Shown: positions 9,823-17,820 of the stretch, one piece after another
Position numbering within the stretch: position 1 is the stretch's first letter
How the letters are laid out: every line of letters begins with the position of its first letter
Program-made: the position numbers and the translations under genes
The notes under the pieces: model-generated
What the model saw: the letters and a program-made list of their open reading frames with translations, nothing else
Told to the model about the DNA's origin: nothing
Database searches by the model: none
Origin: Bacteroidia bacterium
GTDB taxonomy: Bacteria; Bacteroidota; Bacteroidia; B-17B0; Aurantibacillaceae
Direction: 5' to 3'
DNA length: 33,486 nt
NCBI GenBank assembly: GCA_018000995.1
Contig: JAGNIU010000031.1
Coordinates: forward strand, 1-33,486

Positions 9823-10437
9823 TTATTCTTCTTCGGTAACTTCTTTGTATTTATTAATTAGTTTGTGGCCTTTTAAAGTACAGATGCCGTATAAAAAATT
9901 TTCAACCAATACTAATTGCACATCCACAATTTTAAATTTATCGGGCGGAAAAGAAGCGGGGTTCATAGCCCATTCTATTTGTTCCATTCTTAAACGTGAT
10001 AGAACTTTAATATCAACATCCGGTCTCACGTGTCCTTCCTTGATTCCCTTCTCTAACGATTTCTGAACCATGTTTAAAATAAAATCTTCTTTAAACTCTT
10101 TAAACAGTTTCCATGTTTGCGGATAATATTTTTGCATTTCATAAAACAACTGTGGATTTATTTTACTGAAAATTTCTTGTATGTTTTTCATCATACTAAA
10201 CACTTCATCCACAATATTCGCAGCTCTTTCGTACGATTCAGAAAATGTGCATTCGTCCTTTTTAATATGCGCTTGCATCAGTTTATGAATAATCTCATCT
10301 TTCTCTTTATAGTATTGGTAAATCGTTTTTTTCGACATGCCAAGATGTTTTGCAATATCATCCATCGTTACACTCCGAATGCCATATTTAAAAAACAAAT
10401 CTTCGGCTCCCACCAATATTTTCTCTTCTGTTGTCAT
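9823..10437 (-). CDS. TetR/AcrR family transcriptional regulator of the efflux operon
   Basis: The protein is 204 aa from the ATG at 10437. A longer frame reaches a TTG at 10497, but a good promoter (-7 at 10467-10474) lies inside that extension, and TetR proteins normally begin shortly before helix 1, so the ATG is preferred. The N-terminal helix-turn-helix is clear (GIRSVTMDDIAKHLGMSKKTIYQYYKEKDEII). The C-terminal ligand-binding helices show no recognisable ligand class. As first gene of the tetR-tolC-mfp-rnd operon it most likely represses its own promoter and is released by an efflux substrate. Inverted repeats overlapping the promoter are candidate operators. Confidence 0.93.
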   Translation of the reverse strand: MTTEEKILVGAEDLFFKYGIRSVTMDDIAKHLGMSKKTIYQYYKEKDEIIHKLMQAHIKKDECTFSESYERAANIVDEVFSMMKNIQEIFSKINPQLFYEMQKYYPQTWKLFKEFKEDFILNMVQKSLEKGIKEGHVRPDVDIKVLSRLRMEQIEWAMNPASFPPDKFKIVDVQLVLVENFLYGICTLKGHKLINKYKEVTEEE

Positions 10438-10445
10438 TTTATCTA

Positions 10446-10481
10446 TTGTCGTTTCCAAATCCGCGACAAAACTATGGAAAC
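10446..10481. promoter_or_regulatory. Candidate TetR operator: two nested inverted repeats
   Basis: Two interlocked dyads cover the promoter of the efflux operon. One is TTGTCG (10446-10451), 12 bp, CGACAA (10464-10469). The other is GTTTCCA (10451-10457), 17 bp, TGGAAAC (10475-10481). Both arm pairs are perfect. Location across the -7 element just ahead of a tetR-first operon is what repression would need. Which dyad is bound, if either, is inference. Confidence 0.5.
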
Positions 10482-10498
10482 TTTTTTTGTCTTGCAAG
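10467..10498 (-). promoter_or_regulatory. Bacteroidota-type promoter of the tetR-efflux operon
   Basis: On the minus strand, CTTG (10498-10495) is followed after 20 bp by TAGTTTTG (10474-10467), a perfect TAnnTTTG -7 element. The predicted start is near 10460, leaving a leader of about 23 bases to the ATG at 10437. This supports that start over the upstream TTG. Confidence 0.6.
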
Positions 10499-10559
10499 TT
10501 TCTTAAAAGAAAAATATTTTTCGGATATTTGTACTACACCGAATTACGGAATATTGTAA

Positions 10560-11432
10560 ATGGCTGAAAATAAGAATAATAGATGGAAGATATTTACCGA
10601 CCAGCTTAGAAATAAGTACAGGTTGGTAATATTGAACGACGACACTTTTGCCGAAAAGTTTGCTTTTCGCTTGTCGCCGCTAGGTCTTATTATTGCCATA
10701 AGCGCCGTTACAATTGCCATGACCACACTGGTTATAAGTCTGGTAGCGTTTACACCATTAAGAGAATATATACCCGGGTATGGTAATGTGACTGAACGGA
10801 AAGAAATTTTAGAATTAAGTGTAAAAGCAGATTCATTAGAACAAACGTTATCGGCTCGCGATTGGTACATGAAGAATCTTGTAAATGTTTTTTCGGGGAA
10901 AACAGAAGGTAAAACCGACAAACCTGCAAAAGATACCAGCGGAAAATTTCAGAAAGTAAATACAAAGCCAACCGAAAACGATTTACAGTTTAGAAAAGAT
11001 GTAGAAAATGAACCCGCCTCTTTAAAATTTGCCGGCTCTAACGTTAATAAAAATGCATTAGCTAATTATTTATTTTTTAGTCCGATTAAAGGTTTGATTA
11101 CGGAATCGTTTAACGTACCTGAAGAACATTTTGGTGTTGATGTTGTGGCGAAGAAAGATGCTTTAATAAAATCAACTTTAGACGGCACTATTATTTATTC
11201 AGGCTTTACGCCATCCGAAGGTTACATATTACAAATTCAACACGATAATAATTTAATAAGCATCTACAAACACAACTCCGGTGTATTAAAGAAAATGGGT
11301 GATAAAGTAAAATCGGGAGAAGCGATTGCCATTATTGGTAATACCGGTGAGTTAAGTAAAGGTCCGCACTTACATTTTGAATTGTGGCATAACGGTTTGC
11401 CCATTAACCCTGAGGAGTTTATTGTATTCTAA
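10560..11432 (+). CDS. Membrane-anchored M23 family metallopeptidase
   Basis: This 290-aa protein should hydrolyse peptidoglycan cross-bridges or act as an activator of other hydrolases. One N-terminal transmembrane helix (about 41-64, LGLIIAISAVTIAMTTLVIS) anchors it with the C-terminus in the periplasm. A short helical segment (80-105) follows, then a low-complexity linker. The LytM domain (about 175-290) retains the zinc ligands H190 and D194 (HFGVD) and H272 in HLHFE (270-274), plus H238. It should therefore be catalytically competent, unlike the degenerate LytM regulators. It is divergent from the TetR operon and convergent with the thioesterase gene. Confidence 0.92.
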   Translation: MAENKNNRWKIFTDQLRNKYRLVILNDDTFAEKFAFRLSPLGLIIAISAVTIAMTTLVISLVAFTPLREYIPGYGNVTERKEILELSVKADSLEQTLSARDWYMKNLVNVFSGKTEGKTDKPAKDTSGKFQKVNTKPTENDLQFRKDVENEPASLKFAGSNVNKNALANYLFFSPIKGLITESFNVPEEHFGVDVVAKKDALIKSTLDGTIIYSGFTPSEGYILQIQHDNNLISIYKHNSGVLKKMGDKVKSGEAIAIIGNTGELSKGPHLHFELWHNGLPINPEEFIVF

Positions 11433-11448
11433 AACTGCATTCATGTTC

Positions 11449-11520
11449 GCCACAAAAACTCAAAAACACAAAACCCCTCTAAATTTTTGTGGGATTTAGA
11501 GCCTTAGTGCTTTTGTGGCT
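11449..11520. repeat. Dispersed hairpin repeat, copy 2
   Basis: This is the second copy of the 73-bp element at 3743-3815, in the same orientation. The outer arms GCCAC (11449-11453) and GTGGC (11515-11519) are kept, but the inner stem is degraded on its left side. It fills the gap between two convergent genes, and its right edge provides the first bases of the thioesterase stop codon (TAG on the minus strand, 11521-11519). Confidence 0.8.
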
Positions 11521-11935
11521 ATAACCCGTGCCTTTTTTTCCACTCCTCGAAAAAGGGAGGATTCACAATAAATAATTCCTGTTTGGCAGGATGCATAAAC
11601 ACCTGAATGGTTTTTCCTTCGCAAACTAAATGTTTATGATTAGCACTGTAAATTTTATAATCGAAAATTAATTTGGCGGCAGGTGTATTAATAAATGTAG
11701 TTTCAATAATTGCTGAATCACCATATTCTAATGGCCTTTTATACTGCGTTTGCACATCAACAATTGGTACCGCAAAACCATCCGCATTATAAATATCGAG
11801 ATAACCCAGACCATACTGCCTTCCAAAAGCTTCTCTGCCATCTTCAAAATATTTTATGTAATGTCCGTGCCAAACAACTCTTAAAGAATCAACTTCACTA
11901 AAACGTATTGGGACTTCCGTAGTATTTTTAAGCAT
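11519..11935 (-). CDS. Acyl-CoA thioesterase, YbgC/4HBT family
   Basis: This 138-aa hot-dog fold protein probably hydrolyses acyl-CoA thioesters in the cytoplasm. The family active-site region is recognisable near the N-terminus: RFSEVDSLRVVWHGHYIKYFEDGREAF, with the conserved Asp (VDS) and the helix that follows. Length matches YbgC-like enzymes. It follows gatC by 8 bp on the minus strand and is probably the last gene of a plsC-gatC-thioesterase operon. Its stop codon falls on the edge of a dispersed repeat, so the native C-terminus may have been altered by insertion. Substrate is unknown. Confidence 0.88.
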   Translation of the reverse strand: MLKNTTEVPIRFSEVDSLRVVWHGHYIKYFEDGREAFGRQYGLGYLDIYNADGFAVPIVDVQTQYKRPLEYGDSAIIETTFINTPAAKLIFDYKIYSANHKHLVCEGKTIQVFMHPAKQELFIVNPPFFEEWKKRHGL

Positions 11936-11943
11936 GAGAAAAA

Positions 11944-12243
11944 TTAGGGCTGGTCGATTACCTTCGGAACCTTAAAGTAATCTGAATCTTTTTTAGGTGC
12001 GTTTTTTAAAGCTTCTTGTTGAGTTACTGTTTGTTTTGCTTCATCTTCGCGTAAAACAGAACGCTCCTCGGTCATATAAATTAATGGTTCTACATTATCT
12101 GTATTCAACTCATTTAATTTATCTACAAATGCAAGCATTCGGTTCATGTCGTTTAAGATTTCACCTTTTGCTTCATCGTTGAATTCCAATCGTGCTAAAT
12201 GCGCAATTTCATCAACTGTTTTTATATCAATTTTTTGTGCCAT
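11944..12243 (-). CDS. gatC: Asp-tRNA(Asn)/Glu-tRNA(Gln) amidotransferase subunit C
   Basis: At 99 aa this is the usual length for GatC, the small subunit of the GatCAB amidotransferase that converts Glu-tRNA(Gln) and Asp-tRNA(Asn) to their amide forms. The N-terminal helix (VDEIAHLARLEFNDEAKGEILNDMNRMLAFVDKLNELNTDNVEPL) matches the family, as does the C-terminal DYFKVPKVI tail that packs against GatA. gatA and gatB are not in the window. It lies 5 bp after the acyltransferase gene. Confidence 0.95.
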   Translation of the reverse strand: MAQKIDIKTVDEIAHLARLEFNDEAKGEILNDMNRMLAFVDKLNELNTDNVEPLIYMTEERSVLREDEAKQTVTQQEALKNAPKKDSDYFKVPKVIDQP

Positions 12244-12248
12244 TGTAT

Positions 12249-12998
12249 TTATGTGCCTGCGGCATATTTATCTAATTCACCTTGAATAAAAGCATGAACT
12301 TGGTTACGCAAATCTACTAAATTTTCTTCTGTCATCCCTTTTGTTGAAATAGGTGCGCCCACCACAATTTTCGCCAGTCCCGGCCTCCCGAAACTCTTAA
12401 AGAACCCTCCGTTTTGCAATAGCTTCCAATTATTAAGGTTCGCCACCGGAATAATAGGTACTTGTTTTTCGATTGCTAATTTAAATGCGCCGTTCTTAAA
12501 AGGACGTAAAACGCCGGTTTCTGCAATAGTACCTTCGGGATAAATTACCATACTATAACCTTCATCAATTTTTTCTCCTGCTTTTGTAAAAGCTCTATGC
12601 GATCCCATTCTGCTTTTACGGTCAACCGGAATATCCATACGCTTGAAAAATATATTAAACAAAGGGGCTTTTAATAATTCGGCTTTTCCCATATATAAAG
12701 CGGTATGCTTCATATAAAAAACACTTAAACAAATATCAAGATAAGATGTATGATTGCCTGCCACTACACATTTTTTAGGCCACTTAAATTTTTTCTGATA
12801 TTTAATTACAGGGATAATTCCGGCAAAAAAACAGATTAAAAATGCCCACACTTTTTTTAAAGCATAAGCAGTACGAATTTGCTTAGTTATTAATGCTAAA
12901 AAGAAAAACGGATACAATACCAAAAACGGTACGGAAAAACACAGCATAAACCAGGCTTTCCAAATGGGACTAAATATGAGTCGTATAGTTTCCTTCAA
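12249..12998 (-). CDS. 1-acyl-sn-glycerol-3-phosphate acyltransferase family protein
   Basis: This is a 249-aa membrane-associated acyltransferase for phospholipid synthesis (lysophosphatidate to phosphatidate) or a related acyl transfer. An N-terminal hydrophobic helix (about 13-38) precedes motif I NHTSYLD (H83, D88, the HX4D catalytic pair) and motif III YPEGT (153-157). Both are intact. The start is TTG; no ATG precedes it in frame before a stop. The next Met (residue 18) would delete part of the membrane helix, so TTG is preferred. It is first in a short operon with gatC and the thioesterase, and divergent from trpS. Confidence 0.9.
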   Translation of the reverse strand: MKETIRLIFSPIWKAWFMLCFSVPFLVLYPFFFLALITKQIRTAYALKKVWAFLICFFAGIIPVIKYQKKFKWPKKCVVAGNHTSYLDICLSVFYMKHTALYMGKAELLKAPLFNIFFKRMDIPVDRKSRMGSHRAFTKAGEKIDEGYSMVIYPEGTIAETGVLRPFKNGAFKLAIEKQVPIIPVANLNNWKLLQNGGFFKSFGRPGLAKIVVGAPISTKGMTEENLVDLRNQVHAFIQGELDKYAAGT

Positions 12999-13060
12999 AA
13001 AAACAAAATTGCAGGGAGCTAATTTACTAAATTAAAGTAGTATTTTTACCCTATTAATTT

Positions 13061-14035
13061 ATGGCACGCATTTTAACAGGCATACAAAGTACAAACGTTC
13101 CTCACCTCGGAAATATCCTTGGTGCTATTATGCCTGCCATTGAGTTAAGTAAAGACCCCAAAAACGATTCTTTATTTTTTATTGCTGATTTACATTCTTT
13201 AACCACTATAAAAGATCCTGCCTTTATTATTGAAAGCACTAAAGCGGTTGCTGCAACTTGGTTAGCCTTTGGTTTCGATAATAAGAAAAATACATTTTAC
13301 CGTCAGAGCCGTGTGCCTGAGGTAACAGAACTCACCTGGTTTTTAAATTGCTTTACACCTTATCCGATGTTAGCGAACGCGCATTCATTTAAAGATAAGA
13401 GCGGACGTTTAAGCGATGTGAATTCAGGTTTGTTTACCTATCCTGTTTTAATGGCAGCTGATATTTTATTATATGATGCGAATCTTGTGCCGGTTGGTAA
13501 AGATCAAATGCAACATTTAGAAATGACGCGTGATATTGCTACCGCTTTTAATAATAAAGTTGGAAAAGAATTATTAGTAGTGCCTGAAGGATTAGTTGAC
13601 GAACGCGTGATGATTGTACCGGGAACTGACGGACAAAAAATGAGCAAGTCGTACAATAACTTTATTAATATTTTTCTTCCTGAAAAAGATTTGAAAAAAG
13701 TGGTGATGGCAATTGTTACTGATAGCACACCATTAGAAGCTCCAAAAAATCCGGACACTTGCAATGCTTTTAAATTATTTCAATTATTAGCCAATAAAGA
13801 ACAAACTGAAACCATGCGCCAGAATTATTTAAAAGGTAATTATGGATACGGTCATGCTAAAACAGCTTTGTTTGAATTGATAATGGAAAAATATTCGGAG
13901 CAGAGAAAAACATTTACTGAGTTAATGAATCATCCAACTAAATTGGAAGAAGAGTTAAGTATTGGAGAAGCCAAAGCCAAAAAAATGGCGCAACACAAAT
14001 TATCTGAAATTAGAAAAGCTTTGGGCTTTGCTTAA
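13061..14035 (+). CDS. trpS: Tryptophan-tRNA ligase
   Basis: This 324-aa class I aminoacyl-tRNA synthetase charges tRNA(Trp). The N-terminus RILTGIQSTNVPHLGNILGA contains the HIGH-type motif (PHLGN, H15). The KMSKS loop is present as GQKMSKSYNN at about residue 193, and the length is typical of bacterial TrpRS. The last 26 bases overlap the 3' end of the convergent glycosyltransferase gene, so the two genes share coding sequence at their ends. Confidence 0.97.
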   Translation: MARILTGIQSTNVPHLGNILGAIMPAIELSKDPKNDSLFFIADLHSLTTIKDPAFIIESTKAVAATWLAFGFDNKKNTFYRQSRVPEVTELTWFLNCFTPYPMLANAHSFKDKSGRLSDVNSGLFTYPVLMAADILLYDANLVPVGKDQMQHLEMTRDIATAFNNKVGKELLVVPEGLVDERVMIVPGTDGQKMSKSYNNFINIFLPEKDLKKVVMAIVTDSTPLEAPKNPDTCNAFKLFQLLANKEQTETMRQNYLKGNYGYGHAKTALFELIMEKYSEQRKTFTELMNHPTKLEEELSIGEAKAKKMAQHKLSEIRKALGFA

Positions 14036-15428
14036 TAGCTATTTTTAACTTCCTTTTGTTTACTATATCCCCAATGTATGCCATAGATGCAATAAGCATT
14101 AATACATCAGCCTGAAACAGATAACGAATTTCAACCTGGCGTAAAATAAAACAAATCACAAAATAAATGATTGCAAAAAACATGAAACATATTTTGAAAT
14201 AATCAATCCTCCAATTTACCAAACAAGCAATTAGGCCAATAAATAGCATAAGACTTCTGAATATCATCGCTACCACGAACAAGAAACCATTAACGTTTTG
14301 CGGGTTCTTTAAATCGGATTTAAAAAATGCTTTCTTAAGATTTTGGAGGGGCACTTTAATATAGTACACAACAGGATGATTCGTTTTATAATTATTTTTT
14401 AAGAGGTTGAAACCCCTGCTAATTAAAGCTGTGTGATTGCAATTGTGTTGTTTGTGCTCCCACTCTGCCCCTCTTTGCCAAACAATAAAACTTGCCCCAC
14501 AATGCTGAGCTAAACGAACAAGGTTGTAGGCTAATTTTTTTTCGTATTCATTCTCAAATATTTCTTCAGGAAATTTCACAGGTTTGTCAAGACGGAATGA
14601 GTATTCTAAATATTCATCCGGATCGCCATCGTGCCATGCATAAAGCCAGTACATATAACTGAACATATCTTCCTGAAATTCGGGATAGCCGGAAGAAAAT
14701 GGTTTTAACAATATAACTTCTCCTGAATTCACATAATTTCTCACCGGCCACGGCAGATACAAAACCAACATCACCAACATGGTGATCAGATTATGCTTTA
14801 TGTTCAGGCCAAAATTCTTCCAGACATATAAAACTGACAATGGAATCAAGAGCAACAAAATCTCACGTACGTAGAAGCCAAACACAAGTAATATGCCCAG
14901 CAAAATATAGTGTTTAAGAACAGGTTTGAAAAAAACCAATTTATAGAATACCACTATGACTACAAACGCCGAGAGATACTCTGCACTGGTATGTGCAGCA
15001 AAAAAAGTAGTAAGTGGGAAAAAACCATACATTAGAACTACCCACAAACCAATTTTTTCGTTAAAATAATGCCTTATTATTCTAAAGATTATTACGGCGG
15101 CAAAAATATCCAGCACACATTGAAATAAAGCAAAACACAAATAAGCTTTTGAACCGACTAACAAATAAAAGAAACCCCAGATAAAAGAAACCACAGGTAA
15201 ACGACCAAATGAAGCAAGTGGATATGAAAGATCATGAGTGTAACTGCCGTGATAGATAAGGTTTTTAATTGCGTCGGTATAAGAATAAGAATCTGCGTTT
15301 ATAAATAAACGATCGCCAAAAAAAGCGGGACCAACAACAAAGAGGTAAAGTAACTTTAAAATAAATCCTAGTCCTAAAATAAGGAAAAGGGCTTTATGCT
15401 TTATTAATTTATTTATGATTTGCGACAA
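14010..15428 (-). CDS. Multi-pass GT-C glycosyltransferase-like membrane protein (PMT/ArnT-like)
   Basis: This 472-aa protein has about ten predicted membrane helices and a large hydrophilic block (about 235-345). The layout is that of GT-C lipid-linked sugar transferases (GT39/ArnT/PMT-like family). The first extracytoplasmic loop has an acidic residue in NADSYSYTDAIKNLI, where these enzymes place catalytic aspartates. Acceptor and sugar are unknown. The start is TTG at 15428, 26 bp after the stop of the ABC exporter on the same strand, so coupling with it is likely; no nearby ATG offers a better start. The 3' end overlaps trpS by 26 bp. Confidence 0.75.
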   Translation of the reverse strand: MSQIINKLIKHKALFLILGLGFILKLLYLFVVGPAFFGDRLFINADSYSYTDAIKNLIYHGSYTHDLSYPLASFGRLPVVSFIWGFFYLLVGSKAYLCFALFQCVLDIFAAVIIFRIIRHYFNEKIGLWVVLMYGFFPLTTFFAAHTSAEYLSAFVVIVVFYKLVFFKPVLKHYILLGILLVFGFYVREILLLLIPLSVLYVWKNFGLNIKHNLITMLVMLVLYLPWPVRNYVNSGEVILLKPFSSGYPEFQEDMFSYMYWLYAWHDGDPDEYLEYSFRLDKPVKFPEEIFENEYEKKLAYNLVRLAQHCGASFIVWQRGAEWEHKQHNCNHTALISRGFNLLKNNYKTNHPVVYYIKVPLQNLKKAFFKSDLKNPQNVNGFLFVVAMIFRSLMLFIGLIACLVNWRIDYFKICFMFFAIIYFVICFILRQVEIRYLFQADVLMLIASMAYIGDIVNKRKLKIAIKQSPKLF

Positions 15429-15454
15429 GACAGTTTTAAAATTCCGACTTTCAA

Positions 15455-17320
15455 TTAAGCTAAACTACTAATACTATCAAACTGCATTTTACTGAGCTTG
15501 TAATATAATCCGCTCTCATTCGTAATTAATTCTTTGTGCGTACCTGATTCGGTGACTTCACCTTTATGAAGTACAACAATTCTATCTGCGTTTTTAATTG
15601 TAGATAAACGGTGTGCAATTACAATTGAAGTTCTTCCTACCATTAATTTATCTAAAGCTTCCTGTACTAAACGTTCGCTTTCACTATCTAAACTACTGGT
15701 TGCTTCATCTAAAATTAAAATGCTCGGGTCTTTTAAAACAGCGCGTGCAATAGCAACTCTTTGTCTTTGTCCGCCCGATAATTGAATACCTCTATCACCA
15801 ACAATCGTTTCAAATTTTTCAGGGAAGCTATCAATGAATTCGAGTGCGTTTGCTTTTCTTGCAGCCTCAATAACTTCTTCCTCTGTTGCTGTTGGTCGGC
15901 CATATAAAATATTTTCTTTGATGGAACCTCCGAATAACAAAACATCTTGCGGAACTATTGCCATTTGCTCACGAAGATCAGTAAGATCGTATTCGCTTGC
16001 TTTTTTTCCATCTATTGTAAATTCACCACTTCCAATTTCATAGAACCTCAATACTAAAGAAGCAATTGTAGATTTTCCACTACCACTACTTCCTACCAAA
16101 GCCATAGTTTCACCAGAATTGACTTTAAAAGAAACTTTTTTAAGTACAGGAAAATCCGGTCTTGTTGGATAAGTGAACTCAACATTTTTAAACTCTATAT
16201 CACCTTTAACACGCTTAATATTTGTGTTTTGTTTTTTAAGATTGATGCTTTCATGTTCGCCATTAATAATTTCGAACACGCGATCGGTTGCGCCTAATGC
16301 TCTTTGTATTGAAGCAATTTGTTCCGGTAATCCACCTAACGAACCCGCAACGAAAAGTGATAACATCATGAATTGTCCGAATTCAGTAGCAGTAATTTCG
16401 CCACTGATTTTCAACTTGATCATTTGATACAGAATGAAAAATATAGAACCAAAAATTACCACCATAACGAATGTGAAAAACACACCACGTAACACACCGA
16501 ATTTAATACCGAGTTTACGAATGGCTTCTGTTTTGATTCCGTATCTGGTAATTTCGAATTTTTCGTTGGTGAAAGATTTTACACTACTAATTCCAACTAA
16601 AGCTTCATTCACAATTACATTTGAATCTGCAATGTTATCTTGAAAATCTTTTGAGAACTTGCGGATTTTTCTCGAATAAAAAATAGCAATCACAACAATC
16701 GGCGGAATAATAAAGATAAACCATTTGGCTACTTCCCATTTTACATTAATTAAAATAAGTGTTAAGCCTCCAATACCAACAATACTCTGACGAATAACCT
16801 CAGCAATATTAATTGTGAAAGCTTCGGAGATAACATTAATATCTGTTGCAATACGGCTTGATAATTCTGCAGTTTGATTTTTAGAAAAGAAAGTCATTGG
16901 CATTTGCACCATTTTCGAAAAGGCATCATTTCTTAAACCTTTTAAAATACTTTCAGTAACCTGTGAAAAAAGAAATACGCGTCCGAACGAAAAAACACCT
17001 TGAGCGGCTAATACTATTAATAGAATAAGTCCGGTACTTCTTAATTTTTCATCTAATGCTTCTACCGAGATGCCTGCTTCTCCAAAAATTCCAAACATTT
17101 TTCCGGAGATCATAGGGAAATAAAGTCCAACACCTGCGCTTGCTGCTAAGAAAAACATTCCTAAGCCAAACTTCCATTTATTTCGACCTAAATAATGAAA
17201 TAACTTGAAAGACTTTTTAAAGTTTTCGGCGCTAAGTTTTGCTTTTGGCAATTCCTTTTTGTCTTTGCCATTCATGCTTCCGCCCTGTAATTCTTTTCGT
17301 GGGCCCGGACCTTTTGCCAT
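15455..17320 (-). CDS. ABC transporter, fused transmembrane and ATPase domains (MsbA/ABCB type)
   Basis: This 621-aa half-transporter probably works as a homodimeric exporter of lipids or hydrophobic compounds. A Lys/Gly-rich N-terminal tail is followed by six membrane helices (about 55-350). The ATPase domain contains Walker A GSSGSGKST (about 408-416), the signature LSGGQRQR (about 517), Walker B ILILDEATSSLD (about 538) and the H-loop IVIAHRLST (about 568). All motifs are intact. The downstream GT-C gene lies 26 bp away, suggesting a possible link with export of a glycosylated or lipid substrate. It is divergent from rpmH. Confidence 0.93.
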   Translation of the reverse strand: MAKGPGPRKELQGGSMNGKDKKELPKAKLSAENFKKSFKLFHYLGRNKWKFGLGMFFLAASAGVGLYFPMISGKMFGIFGEAGISVEALDEKLRSTGLILLIVLAAQGVFSFGRVFLFSQVTESILKGLRNDAFSKMVQMPMTFFSKNQTAELSSRIATDINVISEAFTINIAEVIRQSIVGIGGLTLILINVKWEVAKWFIFIIPPIVVIAIFYSRKIRKFSKDFQDNIADSNVIVNEALVGISSVKSFTNEKFEITRYGIKTEAIRKLGIKFGVLRGVFFTFVMVVIFGSIFFILYQMIKLKISGEITATEFGQFMMLSLFVAGSLGGLPEQIASIQRALGATDRVFEIINGEHESINLKKQNTNIKRVKGDIEFKNVEFTYPTRPDFPVLKKVSFKVNSGETMALVGSSGSGKSTIASLVLRFYEIGSGEFTIDGKKASEYDLTDLREQMAIVPQDVLLFGGSIKENILYGRPTATEEEVIEAARKANALEFIDSFPEKFETIVGDRGIQLSGGQRQRVAIARAVLKDPSILILDEATSSLDSESERLVQEALDKLMVGRTSIVIAHRLSTIKNADRIVVLHKGEVTESGTHKELITNESGLYYKLSKMQFDSISSLA

Positions 17321-17418
17321 ATTTGCTTAAATTTGGTGGGTAAAGGTACTTGATTTTAATGGGCAAAGCCTTAAAATTGATGTTTTTATGGTCTTTTTAA
17401 CTTATTTAGGTCCTTTAG

Positions 17419-17449
17419 TTTGTCATATACCAAAAACTCTTTATATTTG
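17419..17449 (+). promoter_or_regulatory. Strong Bacteroidota promoter of rpmH
   Basis: TTTG (17419-17422) is followed after 19 bp by TATATTTG (17442-17449), a full match to the TTTG / TAnnTTTG consensus of the primary Bacteroidota sigma factor. The predicted start near 17456 gives a leader of about 34 bases to the rpmH ATG at 17490. Confidence 0.75.
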
Positions 17450-17489
17450 CACTCCATTTTAAAAACGAACAATTTTAATATAATATACA

Positions 17490-17651
17490 ATGAAACGGAC
17501 TTTCCAACCATCGCAACGCAAGAGAAGAAACAAGCACGGATTTCGTGAGCGTATGTCAACTGCTAATGGTCGCCGAGTGGTAGCTGCACGTCGTAAAAGA
17601 GGACGTAAAAAATTAACAGTATCTAGCGATAAACTGCACAAGCGTCAGTAA
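17490..17651 (+). CDS. rpmH: 50S ribosomal protein L34
   Basis: This is a 53-aa, highly basic protein of the large ribosomal subunit. It reads [20 protein letters not shown] and continues with the [22 protein letters not shown] block, a near-textbook L34 sequence. It is too short for common ORF length cut-offs and is easily missed. It is monocistronic here: a consensus promoter lies upstream and a strong intrinsic terminator starts 23 bp after the stop. The usual partner rnpA is not adjacent. Confidence 0.98.
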   Translation: MKRTFQPSQRKRRNKHGFRERMSTANGRRVVAARRKRGRKKLTVSSDKLHKRQ

Positions 17652-17674
17652 TAAGCTAATTGTTTATAGGTTTT

Positions 17675-17712
17675 AAAAGCCCTGATAAGAAATTATCGGG
17701 GCTTTTGTTTTT
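17675..17712 (+). terminator. Intrinsic terminator of rpmH
   Basis: The stem AAAAGCCCTGATAA (17675-17688) pairs with TTATCGGGGCTTTT (17693-17706), 14 bp with one G-T wobble and a 4-base loop. It is followed by a T-rich tail (gttttt). It could also act on minus-strand transcripts because the left arm begins after a TTTT run. Confidence 0.85.
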
Positions 17713-17754
17713 GAGGCAATTTGGCAGGAATTATAGCAAGGCATGAATTTTGAT

Positions 17755-17778
17755 CCTTCGACAAGCTCAGGACAGGCA
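17755..17778. repeat. Dispersed palindromic repeat (CCTTCGACAAGCTCAGG type)
   Basis: The core CCTTCGACAAGCTCAGG (17755-17771), with the following acaggca, belongs to the same family as the elements at 18078 and 20614 (shared TTCGAC..GCTCAG). It lies upstream of a small secreted-protein gene and translates as PSTSSGQA, which creates a false N-terminal extension of that gene. Confidence 0.7.
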
Positions 17779-17820
17779 GGAAAGCCGAAATCTTATGAGA
17801 AAATTCTAAAAATAAAATCT

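Noticed and set aside
10438..10497. TTG-initiated N-terminal extension of the TetR regulator
   Set aside because: It overlaps a good promoter and candidate operators, and TetR proteins usually begin near the ATG at 10437.
10117..10567. Plus-strand frames of 76-129 aa opposite tetR
   Set aside because: They are antisense to a well-supported HTH protein, with Phe/Ile-rich translations typical of reverse-complement shadows.
17743..17820. N-terminal 26-codon extension of the small secreted-protein frame
   Set aside because: It translates a dispersed repeat (DPSTSSGQAG), and the internal ATG at 17821 begins a normal signal peptide.
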